From Formicarius rufipectus (Eukaryota > Chordata > Aves > Passeriformes > Formicariidae), in contig VXAU01004951.1 of the NCBI GenBank assembly GCA_013399695.1, forward strand, positions 877,891-941,890: a stretch of 64,000 nt of DNA. The letters run 5' to 3'. This document shows positions 11,500-25,300 of this stretch, piece after piece; positions within the stretch are counted from its first letter, which is position 1, and the number at the start of each line of letters is the position of its first letter. A program made the position numbers and the translations under genes. Under the pieces are notes generated by a model, which saw only the letters and a list, made by a program, of their open reading frames with translations, was not told the DNA's origin and did no database searches.

Positions 11500-14400
11500 C
11501 TGCTGACTTCAGTGGATTCTGTTGTGTTCATACCCAAATGATTCTGAAGAGAAAATAGGCTGGAGGAAACGAAACTGGGAAGCGCCAGTGGACAGTTCAT
11601 GAATTGGAGGAGGTAGAATTAAGCTAATAAATGATTCATTCAGAATTGTTTACCCAGCTTTAGCTAGCATCAGGAGGAAAAGAATGCAAATGGAGCTGAT
11701 TATCCAGATTCAGTTTGTGTCAGTGAGTTGTTCTTGGCTTGGGAACTCTTCCTATAAAGGGAACAGTTGAACACTCCATCATTTGAGAACATTTATCACA
11801 GAATTGGACAAAAGTCTGAGAATGCACTGCAGGAAATCCTTACAGCAGAGCAGAGTGCTGAATTCCCCAGGTGCTCTTTTCTTATCTGCTGTGATGCTTC
11901 AATGTTGGTAGCCATGCAGATTACTAGCAGAATTGCCTGAATGGAATTGCACTGAGGGAACTCTCCCGTAAGAGTTGAACACAATAAAGGTTGCTAATAA
12001 AGGTACAGCAAAATCTTTGTCAAATAGCTAATTCTTTCTTGCAGAAAAAATATCTAAGCTAAATTAAAAATACCTGGTTGATTTTCTGAAAAATCTTTAC
12101 CCAGGTCTGCCTCACATGAGGAATTTGGGGGCTGGATACACCCACCAGTTCTAGTAACAAGCTGCAGGAAGCCCAAAGCAAACCCTGCACTGATGGTATC
12201 ACTCAAGACCAGCTGAATTTGCTTTTCCTCAGAGCCACTTAACAAGCAACCCACGCCAGGAAGTATGAAGATACAGCAGAGCAGCAGGCAGGCTGGGCTG
12301 TTTTGTAAGCTGTGGCAAACAAGGACTGCTAGTCAAATAGAGGACAGAGTAATCTCTTTGTGGAAGAGATACCTTAATTAAATATCTCTTGAATTACCTT
12401 TAATTAGCCACTCTTGAAAAATTGTTTATCTGAAAATACCATAGGATGAAGGCTGTTTTGCATCAAAATTATGAGCAATGCCTGTAACAGCTTCCTGGGT
12501 GTGCACTGGGGTAGAGGAGGAAAACTCCCACCTGGTAATGAAGTTCTTTTCAGAAGTTGTTATGACATACTGCAGGAGAGGACCTGGGGGGACGTGGGCT
12601 CTCCACTGCTGGGAGTTTAGAATAAGTTGGACAAATGACTTTTTATGAAAAAAAACAGAATAATTTTAATAAAATTGATGCTTGGGGGGGATAGGAGTTG
12701 TCTAGGTGATTCAGCAGGGGTCTTTCAGTTCCATAAGATTCTATTAATGTATGCTGTGGGGCAATGCTATGTAATATCCATTGACTCTCTTGTAATTGCA
12801 AATGGTCAGAACCTCTGCTTTACAGGTGTCACTTTGGGATGTGGGGACTAATGATGTTGTAGGTGGAATGACAGCCACTCACTCATGAACCCTGCTGCCT
12901 TCAGCACCTTAAGTTGTCTTTGGAGTTCTCCCATCTAAGAATCTGAATTAATGCTCCTCTGGAAGAGAGGAGATTTATGGTGGTTTGCAAGCCTGAGAGA
13001 GACACTATGACTAACAAGCTAATTAGCCCCTTAAAAGCTGGTAGACAAATGGAAAGGAAAAGAATCTCTCTCTAGCCTGAAGCCTTACATTTTACACTTT
13101 GTGAGGCTGCAGCTTCTCTGCAGGGGCCAGCAGAGTTTGACAGGAGAGTAACTTCTGGTGCGTCTAGTTCTCCCCACAGACAGCGTGCCTCTTCCAGTGG
13201 CACAGAGCACTCTGCATCTCGCAGGGGTCACAGCAGTGGTAGCAGTCATTCACAGGGATTCCTTCTAAGCAAGATATCTGAGGTGCAGGTAAGGGAGTAT
13301 TTGGTGCTGGAGCGAGGGTGACGCTGTGAGAGGAGGGAGAGCCAAGGAGCACTTTGTGCCCTACATCCTCGAGGCCTCTGCAGTACAGGTTTTTGAGAGA
13401 GAGGGAGCAGCTCACCCTACCTCCATCTGTGTGAAATAGATGGAACATAAGAAGTGTTTTAAATAATTGAATAATGAAATGAATATATTAATGCTGAGAG
13501 AGCTGGAGAGGGCTGCTGGGCTGGACTTATTCAGCCAAACAGCCCCTGACAAACCAGGAAAGAAGTAGGGTCAGCATTTATTCCTCTGGAGGGGATTGAA
13601 GGCGGGGCACTGTGTTCAGTAGCTCTCCACAGAGCTTTCTTTCCATCTCCTATTTCTTTGTTCAACAATTGCACACTCCTTTCTTTAGGTAGTCTTCTCT
13701 GTCTCACTGTCATACTTTGCTGTGTCTAAGTCTTCTTTCTCCTCTGTTTTTTCTCTCTCATCATTGTTCCCTTTTGCATTCTTAGTTTCCCATGGTTCTA
13801 TGCTGTTTAATCCTCCAAAACACAGGCAGCATGCTCATAGAGCATATACCCATCTCCAAGACATACATCCAACCCTAATTCTGTAGCCACTTTATTTCTT
13901 AGAAGCATTTAATTACAGGTGAGATTCATCTACTCTCCAGATACTCCACCTCTCATTCAGGAGACAAGTAAATGTCGTAACATCAAATGCAATATGTTTC
14001 TAGAAACACTTGGGTGGCTGACAGCTGAGATTGGCAGTCTGAACCATCAATTTCCTTATGTAGAAATGCAATTGCAGCAGTGAGCTGGGTTTGGTAAGTC
14101 AGGCAACAAATGGCACAGGAGTTGGTATTAAGAACGGTTGAATTCCTATTCTAGTGAAAAATGTGCTGTGATGGAGCTGGCTGCAAACAGCTGCTGCACA
14201 TCATTTATTACACCCAGCTCTGCCAGTGCCGCTTCCCACCTTTTCCCCCATCTTCACCCAAACCTCCCAGCTCTTCCAGCTTTGGGCTCCCCACACTAGC
14301 TTTACAGTGCTCACCCCCTCCCAGTTTTTCTGCAGCCCTCTCCCTCCTATTTAAAGACTTAACTCCTGTTTGTAGAGGCTGCCAATGTTGCTGATGCCTA

Positions 14401-16660
14401 TGGAGATTTGTTAAAATGTTCATTCAATTCCAGAACATTTCAGGAAAACCTGCTGATTTCAGATCAGAAAGCCAAAGTACTTAACGAATCACCTGGCCAT
14501 TTTTTTGTTTGTAAACGTAAATGAAAATCATCCAATTAGTGGCTTTGTCCTGCTTGAACACCTTGTTTATTTTTTTTCTTTCCCAGATATTTCTGTTCTA
14601 ATTATTTGGGAAGCAGAACCTTCAGAGGTCTTGAAGCCCTGACTTTTGTCGTCAATAGGGTCCCATCCTCTAGGGTAAACAGACAAGTTATGCTTTGGCT
14701 GTGTTGTACTGAATGTGCATATTTGGGAGTTTTTTGTTGAAAGTTTAAAATGTACAGAGTATGAGTTAGGGAAGGAATAGGTTCAGAACCATGTGAGAAG
14801 AGCGTGATGAGCTGGGAAGATCTAGGATCTGGAGGCACTATTGGATATGTTGAAAATTTGATTTTCCTTCTGCAATCACGACTCCACAGGTCTATAACTA
14901 TGCAGTAGCCTGCATAGTGAAAGCCAAACACATAGAATATACAAAATATTTAAAATGGAAGAGGAGTCTGTGGTATGGACCATAGCAGCAGCTGGTGAGG
15001 AAAAGAGATGCAGGTGGAGAGAGACAGTTGATTTCTTGGGTGCAGCATGCAGGGACAGGTGGGGAGGAAGAGAGCACCAGGAGTTTAGAAGTGGCAGCTC
15101 TCTCCTTCATCTGGGAAGTTATTTCTTATGCAGAGTGAACGTAACCCTCCAATGTGTCTTCTAGTTAGTGACACCCAGGAAATGTTTTATGGATGAGGCT
15201 CCATCACCTGTTGGCATGAAGAGGAAAAGGCAGAGCCACTGGTGATGGATGATCACTTGGAAACTGCACTGTGTCCTCTGCACCCTGGGCCTCTCTCTCC
15301 ATACCTCTTTATCATGCATCATTGCAGTAGCATCCACCTGCAGCTGCCAGGAAACTCCCAGTTCCCAGCTCCTCTCCCTCTTAACTTCCAAGATGTTCTG
15401 ATATACTTCTCCTTCTCTGAAACTGCTTTTCTAAGTCAGAGATGTTGTCACCTAAATGGATGAACTGTTCACATTTCTGTAGGTGACAGTGAGAGAGAGA
15501 ATTCTTCTCTGAACACATTGTATAGAATATCTTGCATGTTAACCCTTGTTTACTCAGTGTGCACCAGGTGGTTTTGTGGCACAGGTGAAAGGAACAGAGT
15601 TTTGCAGTTGTTTTAGTTTAGATCATAGTGGATATGTGCTGCTGATTTGAAACCTTTGTGTGCAATATTTTTGTTGGGGTTGTTTTGTTGTTATTTGAGG
15701 TTTTTTTCCAAATACCATGCTTCTTTGCATCTCTCTTCTTACAAACTGCAGTTGCTAATGCTGTGAGAAATGGCAGAAAATTATCACAAACTGAACTGGA
15801 AAAGTCTGGGTCCCAAACCAGATTATAGTCAGAGGCTAAGTAAGGAAAGACAGAGAGTTTTGGAGGTGGCTGGCCAATCCCCCTGATAGTACTTGTTTGT
15901 TAAACAGCCCATAAATTTAAGCACTTGTCAGAATTCCATTAAATAAAAGTAATTTTCTAGATACATTTGAAAAACATAGAGCCTAGGTATTGGCCACTAG
16001 TTTATCATATCTGTTCTTGGATGGTGCAGTCTCAATTAAGCCTTCCTGTTCAATCCCCAGCCATCAGGTTCTCCCTTCTGAGAATGCCAAGCCCAGTTTG
16101 CAGAAGCAGGTCTCTGACTGCGAGCTGTGTTATTGCCATGCCAACCCCTTCTTTCTTCTTGAATCCGTGAGTCCCATCTTTGTTTCTGCTTCCTGCAGGA
16201 GGTCTTGTGTTTGTTCCACATTAATCAGTAAGCCCTTCAGTGCATCACTTAATCTAATCTAGGGGCACCTGGGCTTTCCCATCTTTTCTACTTCTCTATA
16301 ATCAGGAGGGTTTTCTCAGTATATGGGAGTCCACACAAAACAGTAGCAATGGTACACTGCATAGAGATGGAAAAATCCCAGGGCTGTTTCAAGCATATAA
16401 TTTTGCCTTCTGCTAGGGCGGCAATGGTAGCATAGCCAGGCACCACCAAGTTGTGTCTGTTCAGCTTCCTAAGGGCTTCCTTCTCTAATTTAAGTCAGAG
16501 GAGTCCAGAAGATACTGAGGGACCTGAGATTGAGCTGTGTCTGCAGTGCACCTAAAGGCAGGCAGCATAATAACACAAGGCTGACACTGTCCTAAACCTG
16601 CCCCGGCTCCCATCCATTACACACACAGATGTGCACATACAGTGTACATCCAGCAGGCCT
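11500..16660. other. Non-coding stretch, no gene seen
   Basis: Mostly unremarkable. One TAAT-rich patch at 12355-12430 is listed separately. Short direct repeats and pyrimidine-rich runs occur near 13730-13770 and 14230-14350. No exon, RNA gene or mobile element was recognised. Confidence 0.55.
12355..12430. promoter_or_regulatory. TAAT-rich patch, candidate homeodomain-binding element
   Basis: TTAATTAA lies at 12374-12381 and TAATTAG at 12401-12407, with further ATTA cores nearby. The patch is AT-rich without being a simple repeat, which is typical of conserved vertebrate non-coding elements bound by homeodomain factors. Conservation cannot be assessed here. Confidence 0.25.
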
Positions 16661-16664
16661 GATA

Positions 16665-17230
16665 GCAGTGTGAGATGGATGGCAAGGAGCATTACTATGG
16701 CACTGCCCCACCCCGAACAACAGAATTTGGACCGATTGCCAGCAAGCTGGGGATACGGGCTAATAATGGATCCTCAGGAGCAACTTTCCCTCCCCTGTGT
16801 AGATTTTGCCTCCTCCCCCTTCCTTCGCCTGAGTGTTTAGCTCTGAAAAGAATAATTTATCAAATCATTTTTATTCAGCTTCGGAGGAGGAAGAAAAAGG
16901 ATGGTATGGGGAAAAAAGGGCCCTTTGCTGTTTTAATTGCTTTGCAGCGTGCTTGTGAGAGTGGAGCTGGGCTTATCAAAGCCGGCGCAGCTGAGTCCCT
17001 GCCGCTCGCTAATGAGAGCTGCCACGTGAGCAGCCACGCTCCTCTGATGGACCTGATAGTGCCTCCAACCAGGCAGGGACTCCAACACTTAGCAAGTTAA
17101 TTTAAACGAGAAGCTGTAAAGTTTAAACAGAAAGCTGGGGAAGCTTGTTTTACAAGGGCTTTGGAATCAAGTTAAGGGGGTTATTTATATTTTTTCTTAA
17201 AAAGAAATAAATAATGAGGCATACAGTTTA
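16665..17230. promoter_or_regulatory. CpG-retaining block, candidate enhancer or conserved non-coding element
   Basis: About thirteen CpGs occur between 16681 and 17110, six of them in 16981-17040, against a CpG-poor background. Visible sites include a TCF/LEF-type TTATCAAAG at 16973-16981 and an E-box CACGTG at 17023-17028. An AT-rich shoulder lies at 16850-16880 and another at 17090-17220. A 141-codon frame starts at 16675 (MDGKEHYYGTAPPR...), but no family is recognised and no splice-supported extension is evident. I favour regulatory DNA over an exon. An unrecognised first exon of a gene cannot be excluded. Confidence 0.35.
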
Positions 17231-20200
17231 GGATGTTGTTTGGCTTGATTATCCACCACCCCCCCGCCCCCGATGATTCATTTCTGAGTCAGGTGTCAGG
17301 GTCTGTGAAGAAGGAGGTTATATTTTTGACTTGACTGAATGAATCTCAAGGAGCCAGCTGAATTCTAGAGCTCATTCATTTCTCTTTGTGCCTGAGAGTG
17401 TCTTTTCAGAGCAGAGCATGGTCCTGCCAGAGTCCACCAAGACCATTCACTGCCATGGAATACAGTGAGATCTGGTCTAAGGGTTGTGAGCAACATGGTT
17501 CTTGGGCAGAGAGATGCTAAAATTGTTGGTTGCCTGAGTGCCAGATACACCTATAGAAAGAACTAACATGGTTTCCAGGGTGCTGTGCAAACTACCTGGC
17601 TTTACACCGCTCAGTAAGGGTTGCCCTGCAGCCCCCATAGCTCTCCTGCCATGGAGTGCCCAGCCAGCACTGCAGCACCACAGGAGCAACCGCAGGTGGC
17701 CATGCCTGCCGAGTCCTAATCTCTTGGTACTATTTGCTTTCATTCCTGCTCAGTTAGGCCCATTGTAAGCCAAGTTCTGAGAGGTGATCATTTATACCAG
17801 CTGCCAGTGTTCTCAGGTTATATCACAACTGACATCCTGGCCTCCAACATTTCTAGTTATTTAAGGTAAGAATCCCCACACAGCTTTGCTATTGCATTTC
17901 AGTTGTGCCTTGTAGGACTCCTAGTAGCCTATCTTCACATGGCTGTACCAAAACCTACTTTCAACACACATACCACAACTTAAGCAATCTGAACCAACAT
18001 CAATTAGCCCTTCATTGAGTCAGATATTGGATCAGATCCTTTTTGACTTGATTTTATGTCTTTATGATCCTGCTAATTTGGCTAATAGCATGAGGCTGAT
18101 ACCTATCAATGAGGTGACTTATCCTCAGCACAGGGCTCAGCTCAGTGGTAGAAATAAACAAAACCTAAGATGTGAAGGAGGAAACTAATATCTCATATCA
18201 TTTTCAATAAATTGGATCATATCTCTTTGGGCTGTCATCACACTTAGGTTTCACATTTTTAATTAAAAACTCCATAACTGAAATTTCTATGATATTGTAA
18301 AAATGAGGACTGAATTCCACCAGGCTGTTTGTCAGTTTCTTCATATGGAGAAACAATGTCAGTTCTTTAAAACCTCAAATGTGAATAAAAGATGTTCATT
18401 TTTTTTCTTTTTTTTTTAATCATAACTTAAAAAAAATAGTTTCATAAAAGCTCTCTTGAAAGCAATGATGGGACAATCTATTATTAAAAGAAACAAATCA
18501 ATATTAATGCAATCTGATGGCTGAGATTTGCTTGAGTAGTATTTTATATTCATGTGTATGCTGTTAACTCTGCCTTATTAGATATGTGCAACATGAGTGA
18601 GTTAAGGTTGCTGTGGGAACCATAATTTTTTAAATTTCCTGACTTTTACGCAGGTAAAGTCAACCCAAGCTACTGTGCATTAATATCATGTAATTTCTTT
18701 GATTGAGGAAAGAGTGTTGGAGTATTTTATTGTCTGTGTTCCTGCATTCAATTGCATGCTCAAACAAAATGAGTTCAGTTTCTATTCCCACACTAAAGAA
18801 GTAGAGCCGTAGAACTGGAGATTGCTTTAGAGAAGAGCAACATCTCCGAATGCCACCACAGTCCACAGTCTCAAAGATTTTTTCCGTCTTGTACTGCTCT
18901 CCAGGTGCTTGTGTGTGCCCTGTGGCAGTGGCATGCACACACACATTCTGTCATGCATCAGGGAACCAAGGTGTAGAAAGAGATGGCCTGGAATTTAATA
19001 CCTTCAACAAGCCATTTTCTCTGATATTTGATGTGACCCTTCCAGATGCACAGGACTGCATAAGAAATGGCTGAAATGCCCAAACTGGCGGTACCACAAA
19101 TTCTTCTCATTCTGCCCTCCATCCTTCTCCTTCCCTCTTGACATGTTTTGGTACTCTGAACGTATCACCAAGTGAATGGGATCCTGGTTTGAGATTTTGC
19201 CATGCTCTCTGCAGTTCAAATATGTTTTCCTCCTACTGTGCCTAGTCCTGAGTATCAGACAGCTCAATAATTTCCACCTCTTATTCAGAATGAGGGAAAT
19301 TGCCTATTGCTAATTATCTGCCGCTTGCAGCACAAATGCCTGTAGCCATGTTTGTTGCAGGCTCTTTTTAGTCAATGGAGAGATAGCCGTGGTTAGGAAG
19401 CAGCTTATCTGATGTCTCCACAATTGGATAAGATGATAATCAGGCTTTGGGAGTCCATCCTGAGTTCTAGGAGTGTGGTCTAACTCAAGGGAAGACTTCT
19501 GAATTAAACTTGACCGAATTTAGCCCTGGCATGTCTACAAGTAGATAACAATAATATGCAAAGACATCTAGTCAAGATATAAACAACCTAACTACATATT
19601 GGCCTAGTGTACTGCTTGGCTACTTAACCCGGCAGAGAAAAAAGCCACCATGAGCATGGCTGGGGTGCTGTTTCACTAAGAAGACACTGATTCCAGTATA
19701 TAAACTGGTTTGCAGATTCTGGCAAAGCTCTGTTTTATGCCATAGAGACATAGTCTTAGAACTGTCTCTTTTACTGGATATGATTTGCACAGTTTGGCAC
19801 ATTTTCAACCACTTCTAATCAGCATGTGACATTTCAGCAAGAATAAGAGTTTAGCTAGAGCTGGACTTGGTTTCTGGAGTGACCAGTGAAATATCAGTTC
19901 AACATTTGTAATTGTTACCACTGTTGGAAAGGAACATACAGATATCACGAAGAAGACCCTGGAGATGGTTTCCCATGTTGATCTACTTGGGAGCTATGGG
20001 AAATAGCAAGTAAAGATTGTCTGTGTGAGAAGTAACCAATCTTCAAGTCTTGCCTGGTCTTTCTGGGCTAAAAACACCAACCAATGTGAGTGTTAAGAGT
20101 GGTAGTGATCTTTTGTTCAGGAACTGAGAAGACAGAATGGATCCCAGTTTAAGGCTGTATGTTGCATGTCAATAACTCGTCTTGTGCAAGGGGCCACCTG

Positions 20201-22263
20201 TGACAGTGGTTGACTGACTTCCTTCAGTTAATTATTTAAGCTGTTTAGCAGATATAGGATCATCCACCTCACTTGTACTGTGGTGTGTTCTAGAAATAAT
20301 TTGTCTCGTGCCTTTGGTGGATGGTGCTGCCTTTTGCAACAATCTGTGTTTCAGAAAGACAGCTTCAGGCCAGTCACTCTCATCCTTTCAGTCCAGAGAA
20401 GAAATTTCCTTGGGCTGGAAGTAGTTAATAAAAGTTAAGTCTTCCTGTAAAGGGACCAAAAAAAATACCATGTGACTGAGATGGCCAATTAGACATCATG
20501 AATATTCAGAATTCTCTAATCGAATGAAAGCTCATTACAAACACACAGACTGAAATTTGCCCCTGTAAAATATTCATTGAACAATTTTGCATAAATAAAT
20601 AATAAACAATAATAAATGCATAAAAGTTTGTTCATAGACCATCCAACAGCAGGAGGGGGGGAATAAGAGACAGAAGCTGCTAAATAAATTGTATGTAATG
20701 AGTAATCTGCCCACTGCTAGTTTTGAGCTCTCCCATGGTAGGTCTGCTTTGGAGATATGGCATGAGCATCTCTCTTCTGAGAGGCGTGTGAAATAGTGCT
20801 GCTTGGAGTAGATAAAAACACAGAGGTACCCAGTGTTAAGGGAACGGGGTGTCTTAAATTGGGGCTTAGCTTATCATAGATGTGACAGTCTGAGAGTTGT
20901 CTGAACATGTCACCTGGAGAAAATTACTGGATTTGAAGAAAATTCAAACCCATTTCCATTTAAGCGCAATAGCAGCTTCAAGTCCAGACAACCAAGGTTT
21001 ACTAAACTCCTCCTAATACAAAGGATATGTTTAGTTTCACATGTCCTAGGGCAATGCAGGGAGAGAACAAAGTTAAAACTGTAGTGTGTGTGTGTATATG
21101 AGGAGCAAGGGAGCACATTTTGCTAGACACATGCAAACAGGATTTGCACAAACAGAAAACTGTCATAGCTGTCCCAGTGCTGCATATGGAATAACTGCAA
21201 ATGACGGCGTACACTTTGCCTACCTGTTTGGTTAACAGTGTCAGGGGAAGGGAATGGGAAGAGGAATCAAAGGGCTGTTCAATAAAATGTGAAAACCAAA
21301 TTCTGTGGCTGTTAAGAGAGAAATACCAAGCAAGGGTACTAAGCTGTGATTGGAGTGGGTTATGTGTGAAAAGGTCTCATACCCAGTCCAGTCTCAGGTC
21401 ATACTGTGTGTGTGGGCCCATCTGTGGAGAATCTGGCTCTTGCAGAGTCTCTAAGAGACAGCTTGACCCATTAACCATGAGCTGTGTACCTCAGGGTAGG
21501 AGCTACCACTTTTGAGGTTTGTTTACACAGATAGTAGCAGAAAAGTAACCCATTGTCCAGCTATATCCCATCATAAGAGCAATGAATGGGACATTTGTGG
21601 GGACATGGCATATGCCTCCTGTCAGTTGGAGAAGCGATGTGAGAACTCAGGTTATCCCCTGCTCCTACTCTGTAAAAGTCATCTCTCAAGTGGTGAACCT
21701 TTGCATATCCCCCTTAATCCACATAGTAATTACCTGACAAGTATCCCAGTATCCACTTACACAGCAAATTGCATGGCTAATTTCCTGTAACTACATGGTG
21801 GTTACTTGGTCCTTCATGCTTCCTGGTAATTAAAACCTGAAAGAGTTTTGCAAAGGTTAATTTATATGAGGCTGATCACACCCTCTTTACCTACTCTGAG
21901 CCCAGCACTTCCACTTTCAAACACAGGGCTCATGCTCTTCTGTGGGCACAACCTGTTCCACTTCTTCCTTGGGAGGGATTTGATGTCTCTGTGGACTGGA
22001 GCAGAGAAGGCAGATGGGGCTAAGTAGACTTTTATCTGTTTTCAACCCGCATATGCCCAGTCCCCAGCAGATAAATGCATGATACTGCCACAACCAGAGT
22101 ATTCTAATAGGACGCTCCCTAATGGCTGTGGTCCCCAAGAGTTCAGCTTAGAGCTGTGCAATTCCCCCTGGAGGACTCACCAAAGTAAGCTGTCTTCCTC
22201 AGTCTGCCTTATAGAGGTAATCACTGCTCTCTGCTGACCAGCCAGTATGGGAGAATTAACACT
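17231..22263. other. Non-coding stretch, no gene seen
   Basis: A C-rich run occurs at 17253-17270. A perfect 10-bp T/A inverted repeat occurs at 18410-18419 and 18427-18436. A short (TG)n run lies near 21084-21097. The AT-rich patch at 20470-20640 is listed separately. A tRNA A-box-like string near 18136 has no B box or cloverleaf. No coding region is supported. Confidence 0.55.
20470..20640. promoter_or_regulatory. AT-rich block, possible conserved element
   Basis: Dense ATTA, AATAAA-like and octamer-like (TTTGCATAAA) strings, with a GAATATTC palindrome at 20500-20507. Imperfect AAT/AAAT repetition at 20590-20620 means that simple low-complexity drift is an equally good explanation. Confidence 0.2.
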
Positions 22264-22340
22264 GGGGAGAAAAAAAAAAAAAAAAAAGAAAGAAAGAAAG
22301 AGCAAGAGAGAGAGAAAAGGAAAGAAAAAGGAAAAAAAAA
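22264..22340 (+). repeat. 77-bp polypurine tract (A-run plus GAAA/GA repeats)
   Basis: All bases are purines except one C at 22303. The order is an A run, then (GAAA)n, then GA and GGAAA motifs. Long polypurine mirror-like tracts can adopt triplex (H-DNA) structure and are length-polymorphic. Most likely a decayed microsatellite. Confidence 0.9.
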
Positions 22341-25300
22341 CAAGCCCTGTGCCCCGCTCCGCCCCTTTCCTCACCCACCAGTGAAATGTCACTTGAGGAT
22401 TTTCTGTTAAGGTATGTGATCATATGGCTTCTTTCAACCTGGAGTTTGAGCTTTCCTGGCTAGATTTTGCTCTGTTAGACAGACTCTCTCCTTTTTTTAG
22501 CTGGTTGCAAATCCCTACCTTGTTATCACAAGACAGTTAACTATCTAATCACACAGTTTTATTGCATGCTTAGCCCTGAAACACACCATACTGCCAGATG
22601 CTATAACAGACTGTATTAGGGAAATAATAACAAGGCAATTCAGAAGGCTTGTCTCATAGCTGCTGGGTAATTTAGTGACCAGGCTGTTCTGTAATTTTGT
22701 TGTCACTGTGGATCTGTGGGTTTGGCTGAGAACAACCATGTCAGCACATGTGCTGTTTGCTGTGACAGACTTCATGTTGTAGAGCAGCATCACATGGGAG
22801 GAGCTGGTTGTTTCTGATTAGTCAGAGTAGACCTTTCCAAGGGGACTGATCCTCTCACTGATTCATGGAAAGACCAAACACAAAAAAAGGTAGCAGATGC
22901 TTATTCATCTCCTTACTCTCTAGAATTGGTTTCTCCAGGGGAGGATTAATGAAGATGAACAGTGTGAGGCTAGTGGAAAATATGGGATGGGAACTGTTTA
23001 GCTGGGCAGGGCAAAAAGTTACCCCCTGGGCCTTTGGCAGATTAGCACTTCTGCAAGCACCAAGATTAGTTGAAAAAAAGAAAGATGGAGAATATATTAA
23101 ACCATCTGTTTCCCTTTTGCAGTACACTGTAGGGCTGGAACAGAGATGACTGTGTCTCCTTGTTCATCACTCCTAGCTAACCATGAGAGACGAGAGACTG
23201 AGTACCATCAGGAGACATTTACAGACGAGTGACATTCAGCAGGAGCCACAGTAAATTCATATTTACTAGCAAAAGAGTAATAGTAATGCTAGAGATGTAC
23301 AAGGAAGACATTTTCATTCCATCAGTCCTTGTCTTTGTGCTCTGTGCCTCAGAACGAGCTCCGACATGGCCATTAGCTATCTCTGACTGTCTGGGCAGGG
23401 TTTGGGTTTGAACCATCCCTCTTGCCCTCTCAGGCAAGACTGATTCCTTCTCTCAGTAACAGCACAGACCAAGCTTGAGCACAACTGCTAGACACCTCAA
23501 GGTGAGGACAATAAAGGGAGTGTTCAGGCTTAAGGGCAAGCTTCAGTCTTCACATACCATAATGGCATTAGAGTGCCTCCTCAATAGTTGTGCAAATGGT
23601 GTGGAAGAGAGACTTTCACTAGGAAGAACAGGAAAGCAAAATGTGTATATGGCAATGTGACAACACACTTGAATTTCTGAGAGTGCATGCATGTGATAGT
23701 ATAGGAGGATGCGTAACCGGGCAGCTGTGTGGGAGAAGGTGAGAGTAATGCATGGAATGGGTGTGTAAATTCGAGCTTCTGGGGTTCAGAGAGGCTGTAC
23801 GAGTCCTGCATTTCTCCCTGAAGCCCAGGGAGATAATCTAAAAATGCCTGTACCTGCAAGAGCTAGGGCACACGTATAGGTAGCAGGTACCCGTCCATTG
23901 CAGTGTGTTCTGGTATGAGATGAAGGTAACATGGAGAAAAGATGCAGGTGCTGCTAATGGCTAACCACTCCTTGTGACTTCTGATTTTTCTTTTCCATCT
24001 CTGATTTTAAGCAATGGGGAAGGAGGGAGGCATCATTCTGGAGACTGTTGTTCATCAAGAACTGTTGCATTGCACAGTGTGAGCAACACAAAGCAGCCTA
24101 AGCATGAAGTGCATGTTGAAAACAAAGCCAATGGCATCAACTGCGGCCTTTGACAAAAGAGATTGTTTGGAAGAATTTTATGCGTGCAGGTAGATGGGAA
24201 TGACTTCACTAAAGATGTGAAGAGAAGTCTTGGGCTGGCTAGGTAAATCCACTTCACTGAGAACTGAGTTTGATGGCATAACTCCCCTTCATTCTCCCAC
24301 TATTCAGGAAGGAAAGCTGAGCTCCAATGCCTTTTATGAAAGTCGTTGATTGCTTAAAAAGAGTAAACTGGGCCTGTTCTGGCCTTTTTGATGTCTCACC
24401 TTCTTGTGGGATGTGCACTGGGCAGTCTCATATTGTGGGATAAGGCCTTTCCACTCTCATGTGAGATGAGTGGTCAAGCCTAAGAAGAGAAAATGCCAGC
24501 CCACCTTTACAATGCCCAGCAGCTCAGTCAGCAGCCCATGGCAGTGCACAGCAGTCAGCAGAGGCTCAGCCTCAGTGCTGGGCAGTAGGCAATTAAAAAG
24601 CACAGGGGAATATGAGGACAAAGGGGCTCTCGATATAAGGTAGCTAGGGTGGACCTGACTCACTTCCACCAGCTTTATTGAGCTGCTCTGGAAGAAGCGT
24701 CTCCTTTTCAGGACCTAATCTTCTCCCAGAATGACTCTAAGGGTTATTGCCTTGTTGCATTTTTATCTCTCTGTTTGCACATTTTCTTAATCTGGACAAC
24801 AAGAGAAAGGCATCAGAGCAGGCCTCCAACAGTGACCAGATATAAGATGAGGAGTATGTGTGCTCAGAGGGGCTTGGATCTTTAAGGCAAATACTGTATG
24901 AACTGGGAAGAATGGAGATTGCAGGATGAAAGTCTCCACATTTCATAAAGGAAATGAACTGCCTGATTGTTATGTATAAACTGGATGAGAGGTACAAAAA
25001 TGAAGAGGTGGCAATTAGGAAGCTGCTTGACATTTGAGAGATGAAGGTTCAATTTCCTGCTGTCATGCATAGCCTGTGGGATGTGGGACAGGTCATTTAG
25101 TCCCCTACTGCCCAAGTTCACCAATGAGATACAGGAATGGCATCTGCCTTAGAGGAGCATTAAGAATGCAAATACTCTACCACAAGGCACTGAGATGTCA
25201 CATAAAGCAAGCAGGAAAACACAAGTACCTAAAATGAAGTATGTCTATAACTCACTCCAACAGTGTCAGGTCTAGCTACTAGTGTGAGCAGTTAAACAGG

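Noticed and set aside
16675..17100. 141-codon plus-strand frame starting MDGKEHYYGTAPPR
   Set aside because: The start looks protein-like but I recognise no family. Low-complexity and basic segments follow. The block is better explained as regulatory DNA.
18130..18160. tRNA A-box-like string GCTCAGTGGTAGAA
   Set aside because: No B box, acceptor stem or cloverleaf follows, and no SINE body is recognisable.
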